From positions 1-13,430 of the forward strand of contig JAISUQ010000136.1 of NCBI GenBank assembly GCA_031272005.1: DNA of 13,430 nucleotides, given 5' to 3'. This document shows, one piece after another, positions 6,822-13,430 of this stretch. Position 1 is the first letter of the stretch. Each line of letters starts with the position of its first letter. Under the pieces are notes generated by a model. That model searched no databases. It saw only the letters and a program-made list of their open reading frames with translations, and was not told the origin of the DNA. Source of the stretch: Coriobacteriales bacterium (GTDB taxonomy: Bacteria; Actinomycetota; Coriobacteriia; Coriobacteriales; UBA8131). The position numbers and the translations under genes are program-made.

Positions 6822-7480
6822 TTTTTGCCCCCAATGCGATTCTCGTTGCCTTCGGACAAACGCTTGATGTTCTGCCGATGCGCCCATATTACTAAGACTG
6901 CGGTGAGCAGGCTCAAGGTCAAGGCCACCTTGTCGCCCCAATACGCCACCCAGGCCACAAACGGACAGGCCACCGCAGCAGCAATCGAGCCGACCGAGAC
7001 ATAGCGGGTCAGAGCGGTAAGCACGATGAAGACACCCAGTTCTACCAACGCCCAGAACCAGCCGAAACTGATGAACAGACAGCCGATGGCCACAGCGATG
7101 CCCTTGCCGCCCTTGAATTTCAGCCAGGGCGAGAAGATATGGCCGCTCACGCAGCCGAACAACGCCAGGCTGAGCACCACCTTGCTGTTTATCCAGCCAA
7201 ACCCAATTATCCGGGTGGCGTCAGCCGCAGCGTCACCCGGCAACAGCCAGGTGCTGGCAGCCAGGCCCACCAAACCGGCCAACAAGCCCTTGCAGAAGTC
7301 CAGCACAAACACCGCCGCCCCGCCAGCCTTACCCAGGGTTCGCATGGCGTTGGTGGTGCCGATGTTGCCCGAGCCATGGGCCCGGATGTCGGTCTTATAG
7401 AACACCCGCGAGATGATCACGCCCCAGGGAATCGAACCCAGAGCAAAGGCCAGAAGCAATGTCAGGATGGCTGCTATCAA
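6818..7480 (-). CDS. plsY: Acyl-phosphate:glycerol-3-phosphate acyltransferase (TTG start)
   Basis: The 220-residue integral membrane enzyme transfers an acyl group from acyl-phosphate to position 1 of glycerol-3-phosphate, giving lysophosphatidic acid. Conserved motifs are LGSIPWGVIISR near the N-terminus, GSGNIGTTNAMRTLGKAGG (phosphate-binding loop) and GHIFSPWLKFKGGKGIA. Several hydrophobic segments span the chain as expected for PlsY. The start codon is TTG at 7480, preceded by a GGGGGTG Shine-Dalgarno-like stretch; it places the usual short N-terminal hydrophobic lead before LGSIPWG. Der ends 61 bases upstream, the largest gap in the operon. The stop overlaps the gpsA start (ATGA), coupling supply and use of glycerol-3-phosphate. 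The C-terminus is basic (GGKK). Confidence 0.96.
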   Translation of the reverse strand: MIAAILTLLLAFALGSIPWGVIISRVFYKTDIRAHGSGNIGTTNAMRTLGKAGGAAVFVLDFCKGLLAGLVGLAASTWLLPGDAAADATRIIGFGWINSKVVLSLALFGCVSGHIFSPWLKFKGGKGIAVAIGCLFISFGWFWALVELGVFIVLTALTRYVSVGSIAAAVACPFVAWVAYWGDKVALTLSLLTAVLVIWAHRQNIKRLSEGNENRIGGKK

Positions 7481-7508
7481 ACTGCACCCCCGCGCTGGTG
7501 TGTCCGTG

Positions 7509-7525
7509 GCCCGTATCTGACGGGC
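7509..7525 (-). other. Stem-loop in the der-plsY gap
   Basis: GCCCGT and ACGGGC form a perfect 6-bp stem with a 5-base loop, midway in the 61-base gap between the two genes and upstream of the plsY Shine-Dalgarno. No T-tract follows. It may be a processing or stabilising element, or chance in GC-rich DNA. Confidence 0.3.
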
Positions 7526-7541
7526 GCCTGCCAGTGATCCA

Positions 7542-8918
7542 TCAGTCCTTCTTCTTGAACTTCATGCGGATCGGCGTGCCTTCCAGATCAAAGGCGCCGC
7601 GCAGGCGGTTCTCCAGATAACGACGGTAGTTGTCGTCGATGATATGGGGATGGTTGGCAAAGAAGGTGAAGGTTGGCGGGCGGGTGCCGGTTTGGGTGAC
7701 GTAGTTGATGCGCAGCCGGCTGCGGCCGGCGGAGATGGTGTGGCCGAAGTCGCGCAGTTCGGTGAGCAGGGCATTCAGGCGGCTGGTGGTGATGGTGCCG
7801 GTGAAGTTGGTGTAGACCTTCTCAATGGCTGCCCAGATGCGGTGGACGCTGCGGCCGGTCTTGGCGGAGATGGCAATCACCGGCGCATAGCCCACATACA
7901 TCAGCCGCTCGGCGACCTGGGTGCGCACCGCCTCGCGCTGCTCCGGGGTCTCCAGCAGGTCCCATTTGTTGAGCAGCACAATCAGGGCGCAGCCGCGCTC
8001 GTCGGCCAGATTGGCTACCCGCTGGTCACCGTCGGTGAGGCCTAAGGTGGCGTCGATCAGCAGCAGGGCGACATCGGCGCGGTCGATGGCTCGCAGCGCG
8101 CGGACGAAGCCGTAGTACTCCACGCTCTCGTCGATTTGCGACTTGCGGCGGATGCCGGCGGTATCGATAATCCGGTAGGTGGTGACCTCGCCGGTCGCTT
8201 CACTTTCGTGTGCTATTATGCTATCTATTGCGTCGCGGGTGGTGCCGGCGATGTCGCTGACGATGGAGCGCTCCTGGCCCAACAGCCTGTTGGTCAGCGA
8301 GGACTTGCCGGCGTTGGGCCGGCCGATGATGGCGACGTTGATGGCCTCTGCCTCTGCCTCGGCCTCGCCCTCGCCCTCGGCGCCATTCTCCCCCGCTTTG
8401 TCGCCGCGGGCGGAGGGTGGCTCGGGCAGCAGCGCCACCAGCGCATCCAGCAGGTCGCCGGTGCCGTGGCCGTGGACGCTGGAGATGGGCCAGGGGTCGC
8501 CCAGGCCGAGGTTGTAGAACTCCCAGAGCTCGTCTTCGCGCGCCGGGTTGTCCATCTTGTTCACCAGCAGCAACACCGGACGCCCGGAGCGCTTCAGCAG
8601 GCGCGCCACCTCGTTGTCATCGGCGGTCAGGCCGGTGGTGGCCTCGACCATGAACAGGATGACGTCGGCCTCCTCGGTGGCCAGGACGGCCTGATTGCGG
8701 ATGGAGCTCTGGAAGGCATCCTCGGCGCCCATCTCGATGCCGCCGGTGTCTATCAGGATGAAGTCGCGACCATTCCAGTCGGCGGTGTGGTAGGAGCGGT
8801 CGCGGGTCACGCCGCGTTGCTCGTGGACGATGGCCTCTTTGGTCTGGGCTATGCGATTGACGAAGGTGGACTTGCCCACATTGGGCCGCCCCACCACGGC
8901 GACGATTGGCAGGATCAC
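7542..8918 (-). CDS. der: Ribosome biogenesis GTPase Der (EngA), with an enlarged Glu-Ala linker
   Basis: The 458-residue protein has the double GTPase layout unique to Der, which assists 50S subunit assembly. First G domain: P-loop GRPNVGKST (10-18), DTGG (57-60), NKMD (120-123). Second: GRPNAGKSS (199-207), DTAG (252-255), NKWD (near 308). The C-terminal KH-like domain (about 365-458) contains RINYVTQTGTRPPTFTFF and ends in the basic KFKKKD. The start is GTG 8918; its first bases overlap the stop of the radical SAM gene (GTGA, 8915-8918). The linker between G domains (about 168-192) is low-complexity, with EGEGEAEAEAEA encoded by a hexanucleotide repeat. The switch region after TTRDAID (about 233-248) also seems several residues longer than usual. 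All nucleotide-binding motifs are intact, so the protein should be functional. Confidence 0.97.
   Translation of the reverse strand: MILPIVAVVGRPNVGKSTFVNRIAQTKEAIVHEQRGVTRDRSYHTADWNGRDFILIDTGGIEMGAEDAFQSSIRNQAVLATEEADVILFMVEATTGLTADDNEVARLLKRSGRPVLLLVNKMDNPAREDELWEFYNLGLGDPWPISSVHGHGTGDLLDALVALLPEPPSARGDKAGENGAEGEGEAEAEAEAINVAIIGRPNAGKSSLTNRLLGQERSIVSDIAGTTRDAIDSIIAHESEATGEVTTYRIIDTAGIRRKSQIDESVEYYGFVRALRAIDRADVALLLIDATLGLTDGDQRVANLADERGCALIVLLNKWDLLETPEQREAVRTQVAERLMYVGYAPVIAISAKTGRSVHRIWAAIEKVYTNFTGTITTSRLNALLTELRDFGHTISAGRSRLRINYVTQTGTRPPTFTFFANHPHIIDDNYRRYLENRLRGAFDLEGTPIRMKFKKKD
8344..8379 (-). repeat. Hexanucleotide repeat in der linker
   Basis: Six 6-base units read on the plus strand as gcctct x2, gcctcg x2, ccctcg x2. 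On the coding strand they encode alternating Glu-Ala and Glu-Gly. The repeat sits exactly between the two GTPase domains, where a length change would be tolerated and stays in frame. Confidence 0.9.
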
Positions 8919-10381
8919 CAGGCTCCCTTTAACAGCTTGAGTAATTCGGATGCCTTACAGTCTACCACATGGACCTCTGCAGCCAGCGCCTTTGCGAGCT
9001 CAGCGGTACTGCAGCCATCCAGGGTCAGGCCGTCGTCGTTGAACATCACGCTGGGCAGGACGACAACCGTGCGGCGTTCAGCGATGTGCTCCGGCACCTG
9101 GGCGAGGATGTCGGCTGCGGTGAGCAGGCCGGCGACGTCGACATTGCCGCCGAAGAAGCGGTTTTTCACAGCCAGCACCTGCGCCGGCCAGTTGCTCACC
9201 AATTCGCTGAGCAGCGGTGCGAAGGCCGTACCGGTGACCAGCAGCAGCTGCGCTGGCTCAGCAGAAGGCGCCGCCGGAGGTGGACTCGGCATGCCGCAAG
9301 GACTGGCGGCAATGCTTTGGTCCGGCTGGCCTGGTGTGTTGTAAGCGGCGGGCAGCCGCACTGATGTTGGCGATTCGGGTGCAGCCGCCAAGCATTGCTG
9401 CCATTCATCCATAAAACTCCGCAGCAGGCCGATGCCGTCCTCGTACTGCGGAAAGTCGCCATAACAGGTGGTTGGCGGCAGCGGCTGGCCGGCCAGCAGA
9501 AACCACTCGTCAGCCAGCTGGACTTTCTCCCTCCCCGTAACATAAGCGATGACCTCGGCGGCCTGCTCGGGTGTGTAGCTGTTCTGGAGCGCGGCGTAGC
9601 GGGTATGGCCATAAGGCACGATGCCGATGGAGAGAATGCCCGGCTGCTCGGCCGCCCAGGCCAAAGTGCGCTCCAGCTCCGCGCCATCGTTGACGCCCGG
9701 CAGCAGGACGATCTGGGCGTGGAACTCGATGCCGGCAGCCAGCAGCTGCTCCAGGGCAGCCAGGCCCCGGGCCTGATTGCGGCCTGTCAGCCGCTCGCGC
9801 ACAGCCGGCGTCACAGCGTGCAGCGAGATGTGCAGGGGTGAGAGACGCATGGCGATTATCCGCTGCAGATCGGGCTCGCTGAGGTTGGTCAGCGTTACGA
9901 AGTTGCCTTGGAGGAAGGACAGACGGTAGTCGTCGTCGCGGACGTACAGGGATGGGCGCAAGCCTGTGGGCAGCATCTTCATGAAGCAGAAGACGCAGTC
10001 GTTTTGGCAGATACGCAGGCCGTCGAAGAGCGGGTCGGTGAACTCGATGCCCCAGCCCTCGTTGAATTGGCGGGTCAGCAGCAATATGGTGGGCGGTTCT
10101 GCTGCGCTCGGAGTGCTGGCTGGCGCCGATACATGCCCCAGCGCTGCCGGCAGTTCCGCCGCTGTCGCTGGCGATATATCCGGGGGCGCCAGAGTCAACG
10201 ACACCTGGCAGCCATCGGCCAGCCACAACCAGTCCAGAATGTCCTGCAGCGGCTCACCGTCCACGGCCAGAATGCGGCTGCCGGCTTTCAGGCCGGCTCT
10301 GGCTGCCGGCGATTCTGGCGCCACGGAGGCGATTACCGCTCCCCCGCCACCCCTGTGCCGACTGGGCGCGTAGTCGCTCAT
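8915..10381 (-). CDS. PDZ / radical SAM / DUF512 protein of unknown function
   Basis: This 488-residue protein belongs to the DUF512 family, which combines an N-terminal PDZ-like domain, a radical SAM core and a C-terminal DUF512 domain. The PDZ part is about residues 14-64 (ESPAARAGLKAGSRILAVDG). The iron-sulfur motif is CQNDCVFC (Cys 125, 129, 132; the canonical CX3CX2C), followed by LPTGLRPSLYVRDDDYRLSF and GNFVTLTNL. DUF512 is recognised by WFLLAGQPLP and by NRFFGGNVDVAGLLTAADIL. The reaction is unknown. The family is often encoded beside der, as here. Two Pro/Ala-rich insertions (about 65-97 and 335-377) separate the domains and look lineage-specific. The start ATG 10381 overlaps the ispH stop (ATGA), and the stop overlaps the der start (GTGA). 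Confidence 0.92.
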   Translation of the reverse strand: MSDYAPSRHRGGGGAVIASVAPESPAARAGLKAGSRILAVDGEPLQDILDWLWLADGCQVSLTLAPPDISPATAAELPAALGHVSAPASTPSAAEPPTILLLTRQFNEGWGIEFTDPLFDGLRICQNDCVFCFMKMLPTGLRPSLYVRDDDYRLSFLQGNFVTLTNLSEPDLQRIIAMRLSPLHISLHAVTPAVRERLTGRNQARGLAALEQLLAAGIEFHAQIVLLPGVNDGAELERTLAWAAEQPGILSIGIVPYGHTRYAALQNSYTPEQAAEVIAYVTGREKVQLADEWFLLAGQPLPPTTCYGDFPQYEDGIGLLRSFMDEWQQCLAAAPESPTSVRLPAAYNTPGQPDQSIAASPCGMPSPPPAAPSAEPAQLLLVTGTAFAPLLSELVSNWPAQVLAVKNRFFGGNVDVAGLLTAADILAQVPEHIAERRTVVVLPSVMFNDDGLTLDGCSTAELAKALAAEVHVVDCKASELLKLLKGAW

Positions 10382-11361
10382 TGGCTGCTGCCCAACTCGG
10401 CCAGCACCTGCTCAACGGCGATAATCTGCTGCTCGGGAGTCGAAGCCCCGGCAGTGACGCCCACCGTGCAGGCATTGGTGAACCACTCCGGGCGCAGCTC
10501 ATCCGGAGATTCGATGTGCCAGGTGCGCGGGCAGACAGCCTCACAGATCTGAGCCAGGCGGGTGGTGTTGCCGGAGTTGCGGCCCCCTACCACCACCATC
10601 ACATCCACCTGAGCGGCCAGTTCCCGGGCGGCCTGTTGGCGCTGGCTGGTGGCGAAGCAGATGGTGTTGCGCACCTGGGGCTGCACCCCATGGGCTGTCA
10701 GGGCATCGAGCACGGCTGCCAGGGCCTCGGCAGACTGTGTGGTCTGCACCACCACCCCCACCTCCGGCGGCAATTCCTCCAGCGACAGCATCTGCGGGTC
10801 CTGAATGATAATAGCATGCTCGCCTGCATAAGCGCGGATGGCTTCGACTTCCGGATGCCCGGGTTCGCCAACGATTATCACCAGATTGCCGCTCTCGCCC
10901 AGCTCCCGGGCTGCCTCCTGGGCTTTGGAGACGTGCGGGCAGGTGGCGTCGACCACCTGCAAGCCTTTGGCCTCGGCGGCTGCAACCACCTCCGGCGCCA
11001 CGCCGTGTGAGCGCAACACCAGGGTGCCTTGTTGCACATCTGCCACATCTGCGGCCACTTCCACGCCCCGGGCCTGCAGTTCGCTGACCACCTGCGGGTT
11101 ATGGATCAAGGGGCCCAGGGTATGGATGGTTGGGCGTTGCCCGGCGCTGGGGCCGGGGGTGGCGGCTGCGCCGGTGGCTGCGCCGGCAGCGGCCTTGGCT
11201 GTTGCATCTGCCGTGTCGGCGGCTGTGTCTGCGTCTGTATTGGTAGCTGCACAGGCGGCTGCATCGGCAGCGGCCGCCGCAGCCGCTTCGACCAGCTCCA
11301 AGGCCCGCTTCACGCCATAGCAGGCACCGGCATATTTGGAGCGTATGATTTCCAGCGCCAT
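10378..11361 (-). CDS. ispH: 4-hydroxy-3-methylbut-2-enyl diphosphate reductase with an Ala-rich insertion
   Basis: This iron-sulfur enzyme performs the last step of the MEP isoprenoid pathway, making IPP and DMAPP from HMBPP. The three cluster cysteines are present: Cys14 (GACYGVKRA), Cys141 (DATCPHV) and Cys235 (NTICFATSQRQ). Other signatures are HTLGPLIHNPQVV, LRSHGVAPE, GHPEVEA with the catalytic Glu, QTTQS, GGRNSGNT and VGVTAGASTPEQQI. The 327-residue length is inflated by an Ala/Thr/Asp-rich block at about 26-76, between the first helix and the HTLGP strand, where relatives usually have only a few residues. ATG 11361 is preceded by GGAGAGG and lies 29 bases after the plsC stop. The stop overlaps the DUF512 gene start (ATGA). 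Confidence 0.96.
   Translation of the reverse strand: MALEIIRSKYAGACYGVKRALELVEAAAAAAADAAACAATNTDADTAADTADATAKAAAGAATGAAATPGPSAGQRPTIHTLGPLIHNPQVVSELQARGVEVAADVADVQQGTLVLRSHGVAPEVVAAAEAKGLQVVDATCPHVSKAQEAARELGESGNLVIIVGEPGHPEVEAIRAYAGEHAIIIQDPQMLSLEELPPEVGVVVQTTQSAEALAAVLDALTAHGVQPQVRNTICFATSQRQQAARELAAQVDVMVVVGGRNSGNTTRLAQICEAVCPRTWHIESPDELRPEWFTNACTVGVTAGASTPEQQIIAVEQVLAELGSSQ
11134..11286 (-). repeat. Low-complexity Ala-rich coding stretch inside ispH
   Basis: About 51 codons, mostly GCN with interspersed GAY and ACN, encode a run of Ala with periodic Asp and Thr (including TDADTAADTADAT). The stretch is in frame and contains no stop. GC-trinucleotide slippage is the likely origin. Confidence 0.85.
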
Positions 11362-11390
11362 TGACTCCGAACCTCTCCGCTACCTGTCAC

Positions 11391-12086
11391 TCATCGCTGG
11401 GGCAGTTCCAGGGTATATACCCGGCGCATGACCTCTTCGGTAAAGGCTTTGAAGCGCTGCTCCTTGGGCAGCGACGCCCAGGGCTCATCAGCGATGTTCA
11501 ACGGCTCGCCGAAGCGCACCGTCACCTGCGGGCAGCGGAAGAAACGCTTGCCCGGCGGGCAGATTTTCTCCGTCCCCCAATGGCGCACCGGCACTACGCT
11601 GACCCCGGCCATCTGGGAGATCAGGGCGATGCCCTCGTGATAGGTGGCCACCTGACCCGGAAACCGGATCCGCGTGCCCTCCGGAAAGATGCCCACCGGC
11701 TCACCGCGCTTGAGCATCCGCACCGAGCGCTTGACGACCTGCATGTCGGCGCTGTCGCGCTTGACCGGATAGGCACCCACCCAGGAAGCCATCCGACCCA
11801 CGGCACCGTTGAGGGTGAAGAACTCCTCCTTGCACATATAGCGCACGACCTTTGGCCGCAGCAGCGACATGATGAACAGCGGATCGAGATAGGAGCGATG
11901 GTTGCCAGCGATGATGTAACCGCTGCCGGCGGGAATCTTCTCCAGCTGCTGCAAATCGAAGCCCTTGTAGCGAAACAGCAGGCCGAAGACCACGCGCACC
12001 AGACCTGCGAAAAAGGTCGCGAAACGCTGCGGAAAGCGCTCGGGGCCGTTAGCCGGGGTGTCGAAGAAGTAGTCGAGCGGCTTCAT
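11391..12086 (-). CDS. plsC: 1-acyl-sn-glycerol-3-phosphate acyltransferase (PlsC family)
   Basis: The 231-residue membrane-associated acyltransferase acylates position 2 of lysophosphatidic acid to give phosphatidic acid. The catalytic HX4D motif is NHRSYLD (His63, Asp68), and the substrate-binding motif is FPEGTR (134-139). An N-terminal hydrophobic patch (about 22-38) would associate with the membrane. Other typical family elements are a Gly-Ala-Tyr-Pro-Val-Lys-Arg stretch (104-110) and VVPVRHWGTE. The ATG overlaps the cmk stop (ATGA, 12083-12086). Placed between cmk and ispH, as in many Gram-positive genomes, it complements plsY and gpsA further down the same run. Some relatives acylate other lysophospholipids, so exact substrate use is inferred. 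Confidence 0.93.
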   Translation of the reverse strand: MKPLDYFFDTPANGPERFPQRFATFFAGLVRVVFGLLFRYKGFDLQQLEKIPAGSGYIIAGNHRSYLDPLFIMSLLRPKVVRYMCKEEFFTLNGAVGRMASWVGAYPVKRDSADMQVVKRSVRMLKRGEPVGIFPEGTRIRFPGQVATYHEGIALISQMAGVSVVPVRHWGTEKICPPGKRFFRCPQVTVRFGEPLNIADEPWASLPKEQRFKAFTEEVMRRVYTLELPQR

Positions 12087-12793
12087 CGGCGCGCCTCGGC
12101 CAGCCCGACGATGCGGGACACTACCTCATCTATCCCGAGGCCGGTGGTGTCCAGCTCGATGGCGTCCTCAGCAGCCTTCAGCGGAGCGACTGCCCGACTG
12201 GAGTCGTAAGTATCACGGCGGAGGATGTCGGCCAGAATGGCGGCTTCGTCAGTCTCGCCGCTGTATGGCTGGCCTTTGGCAGCGGCTGCGGCGGCCTTGC
12301 CCTGGTTTTGCAGGGCGCGGCGATGGGCCCGCTCCTCGGCAGTAGCGGTGAGGAAGACCTTCAGCTCAGCCTGGGGAAAGACCACCGTGCCGATGTCGCG
12401 GCCTTCCATCACGGTATCGTGCTCGCGGCCAAAGGCCCGCTGTTGCTCGGTGAGGGCGGTGCGCACGCCCGGATGGGCGGAGACCGGCGAGACGGCAACA
12501 TCGCAAGCGGCGGTGCGGATCTGCTCAGTGACCTCCTGACCGTTGATGAAGACCTGCGTAGGCAGCGGCTCGCCCGGCAGATAGCCGAAGCTGATTGGCT
12601 CGGTGGTGGCGATGCGCACGACCGGCGCGAAGTCGGCCTCGGGGCCGAGGTCCAGGCCCTCCGCCAGAGCGCGGGCGGCCACCGCCCGGTACATGGCGCC
12701 GGTATCCAGATAGGCAAAGCCCAGCTGGCCGGCCACCAGCTTGGCGACAGTGGATTTGCCCGAGCCAGCCGGGCCGTCGATGGCGATGATCAC
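12083..12793 (-). CDS. cmk: Cytidylate kinase
   Basis: The 236-residue cytoplasmic kinase phosphorylates CMP and dCMP with ATP. It has the P-loop GPAGSGKS (7-14), the LDTGAMYRA motif (29-37), the insert domain typical of bacterial CMP kinases, EGRDIGTVVFP (from 130) and the late RDTYDSSRAVAPLKAAEDAIELDTT block with the arginines that contact phosphate. Length is normal. The start is GTG 12793, giving MIIAIDGPAGSGKST with no spare N-terminus, and it overlaps the aroA stop as GTGA (12790-12793). The gene is also translationally coupled to plsC downstream. No oddities were seen beyond the GTG start and an Ala-rich segment near residue 160-170. Confidence 0.96.
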   Translation of the reverse strand: MIIAIDGPAGSGKSTVAKLVAGQLGFAYLDTGAMYRAVAARALAEGLDLGPEADFAPVVRIATTEPISFGYLPGEPLPTQVFINGQEVTEQIRTAACDVAVSPVSAHPGVRTALTEQQRAFGREHDTVMEGRDIGTVVFPQAELKVFLTATAEERAHRRALQNQGKAAAAAAKGQPYSGETDEAAILADILRRDTYDSSRAVAPLKAAEDAIELDTTGLGIDEVVSRIVGLAEARR

Positions 12794-13430
12794 TTGGCGT
12801 CCTCCTGTAGTTGTTGCAGGTCGGTGTAAAAACCCGGGTAGCTGACGGCCACGCAGGCGCGGTTCTCGATGTTCAACTGCTGGCCAGAGATCAACTCGGC
12901 GATAGCCCAGGTCATGGCCAGGCGGTGATCGCCATGGGTCGCCAACAGCCGGGTCTTATCCGCTGAGGCCAGAGTGGCGAGAAACTCCGTCGGCTGCCCT
13001 TCTACCAGCAGGTCATCGCCTTCCTCCCAGGCTTCGAAGCCCAATGCTACAAGCCCTGCGATGATGGCCGCCAGGCGGTCGGACTCCTTGACCCGCAGTT
13101 CACCAACCGCTTTGAAGCGGGTCTGGCCCCGGGCGGCGCAAGCCAGCAGGGCCAGGATCGGCACCTCATCGATTAGCGTCGGCACCTGCTCTGGCTCGAT
13201 GGTGGTGGCCTGAAGTGAAGCACAATGACCGGCCGTGGCGCTACCGATACACTCAGCGCCCAGACCGCTATTTTTGCTAGTTTGTATAGCAATTTTTGCA
13301 CCCATCCGCTGCATGACCTGGATGAATCCAGTGCGAGTTGGATTGAGCAGGAGTTTGTGGGCAGTGACTTCGCTGCCGGGCATCAGCGTGGCTGCCACCA
13401 GCAGGAATGCGGCGGATGAGGGGTCTGAAG
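12790..13430 (-). CDS. aroA: 3-phosphoshikimate 1-carboxyvinyltransferase (EPSP synthase), C-terminal half
   Basis: The gene runs off the right window edge; 212 C-terminal residues are visible. The frame is open to the edge and starts with SDPSSAAFLLVAATLMPGS, the conserved motif that begins the second half of EPSP synthases. Further signatures are TLIDEVPILALLA, GELRVKESDRLAA and HGDHRLAMTWAIAEL, which contain conserved substrate-binding and catalytic residues (the Asp of IDE, the Lys of KESDR, the Arg of DHR). The enzyme joins shikimate-3-phosphate and PEP in the aromatic amino acid pathway. Its stop overlaps the cmk start (GTGA). The stretch coding for residues between MGAKIAI and ECIG is noticeably more AT-rich than its surroundings and diverges from typical family sequence. 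Confidence 0.95.
   Translation of the reverse strand, partial: SDPSSAAFLLVAATLMPGSEVTAHKLLLNPTRTGFIQVMQRMGAKIAIQTSKNSGLGAECIGSATAGHCASLQATTIEPEQVPTLIDEVPILALLACAARGQTRFKAVGELRVKESDRLAAIIAGLVALGFEAWEEGDDLLVEGQPTEFLATLASADKTRLLATHGDHRLAMTWAIAELISGQQLNIENRACVAVSYPGFYTDLQQLQEDAK

Noticed and set aside
6822..6941. N-terminal extension of gpsA to 6941
   Set aside because: The extra residues overlap plsY coding sequence in another frame and match nothing in the family; the ATGA overlap supports ATG 6821.
8136..9344. 402-codon plus-strand open frame over der and the radical SAM gene
   Set aside because: It runs across two well-supported minus-strand genes and their overlap, and its translation has no recognisable motif.
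13396..13398. GTG at 13398 as the aroA start
   Set aside because: The frame continues to the window edge with SDPSSAAFLL, a conserved internal EPSP synthase motif, so the gene is truncated by the window rather than starting here.

Overview
The window looks like chromosomal DNA of a high-GC, probably anaerobic Gram-positive-type bacterium. Two things point that way. The minus-strand gene order aroA-cmk-plsC-ispH-(PDZ/radical SAM DUF512)-der-plsY-gpsA is typical of clostridia and Coriobacteriia. The plus-strand secreted protein is built from Ig-like modules common in the surface proteins of those groups. I lean to Coriobacteriia or a related actinobacterial or clostridial lineage, with low certainty because no rRNA or other taxonomic marker is present.

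Left part, plus strand (1-1598): the 3' end of a MacB/LolD-type ABC ATPase gene overlaps by one base the gene for its MacB/FtsX-family permease, so the pair encodes an ABC exporter. Positions 1599-1821 form a non-coding, relatively AT-rich leader. It holds a hairpin without a T-tract, an extended -10-like promoter inside a perfect inverted repeat, and a second hairpin with a Shine-Dalgarno in its loop followed by a five-codon reading frame. Positions 1822-5706 encode a 1294-residue secreted protein with a signal peptide, about five repeats of a two-part Ig-like unit, a Pro/Thr linker and a hydrophobic, basic C-terminal tail. It ends at a strong intrinsic terminator (5752-5790).

Right part, minus strand (13430 down to 5826): a compact run of eight housekeeping genes converges on the terminator zone. 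Five of the seven junctions are 4-base ATGA/GTGA overlaps. The genes cover aromatic amino acid synthesis (aroA, cut by the window edge), pyrimidine nucleotide supply (cmk), phospholipid synthesis (plsC, plsY, gpsA), isoprenoid synthesis (ispH), 50S ribosome assembly (der) and a conserved radical SAM protein of unknown function. gpsA makes glycerol-3-phosphate, PlsY acylates it at position 1 and PlsC at position 2, so three successive steps to phosphatidic acid are encoded here.

The most distinctive sequence feature is a set of low-complexity insertions in otherwise well-conserved proteins: an Ala-rich block of about 50 residues in IspH, a Glu-Ala hexanucleotide-repeat linker in Der, two Pro/Ala linkers in the radical SAM protein, and two pentapeptide repeat arrays in the ABC ATPase tail. 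No mobile element, CRISPR array, tRNA or rRNA was seen. I found no clearly new multi-gene system; the best candidates for novelty are the secreted protein with its leader and the IspH insertion.
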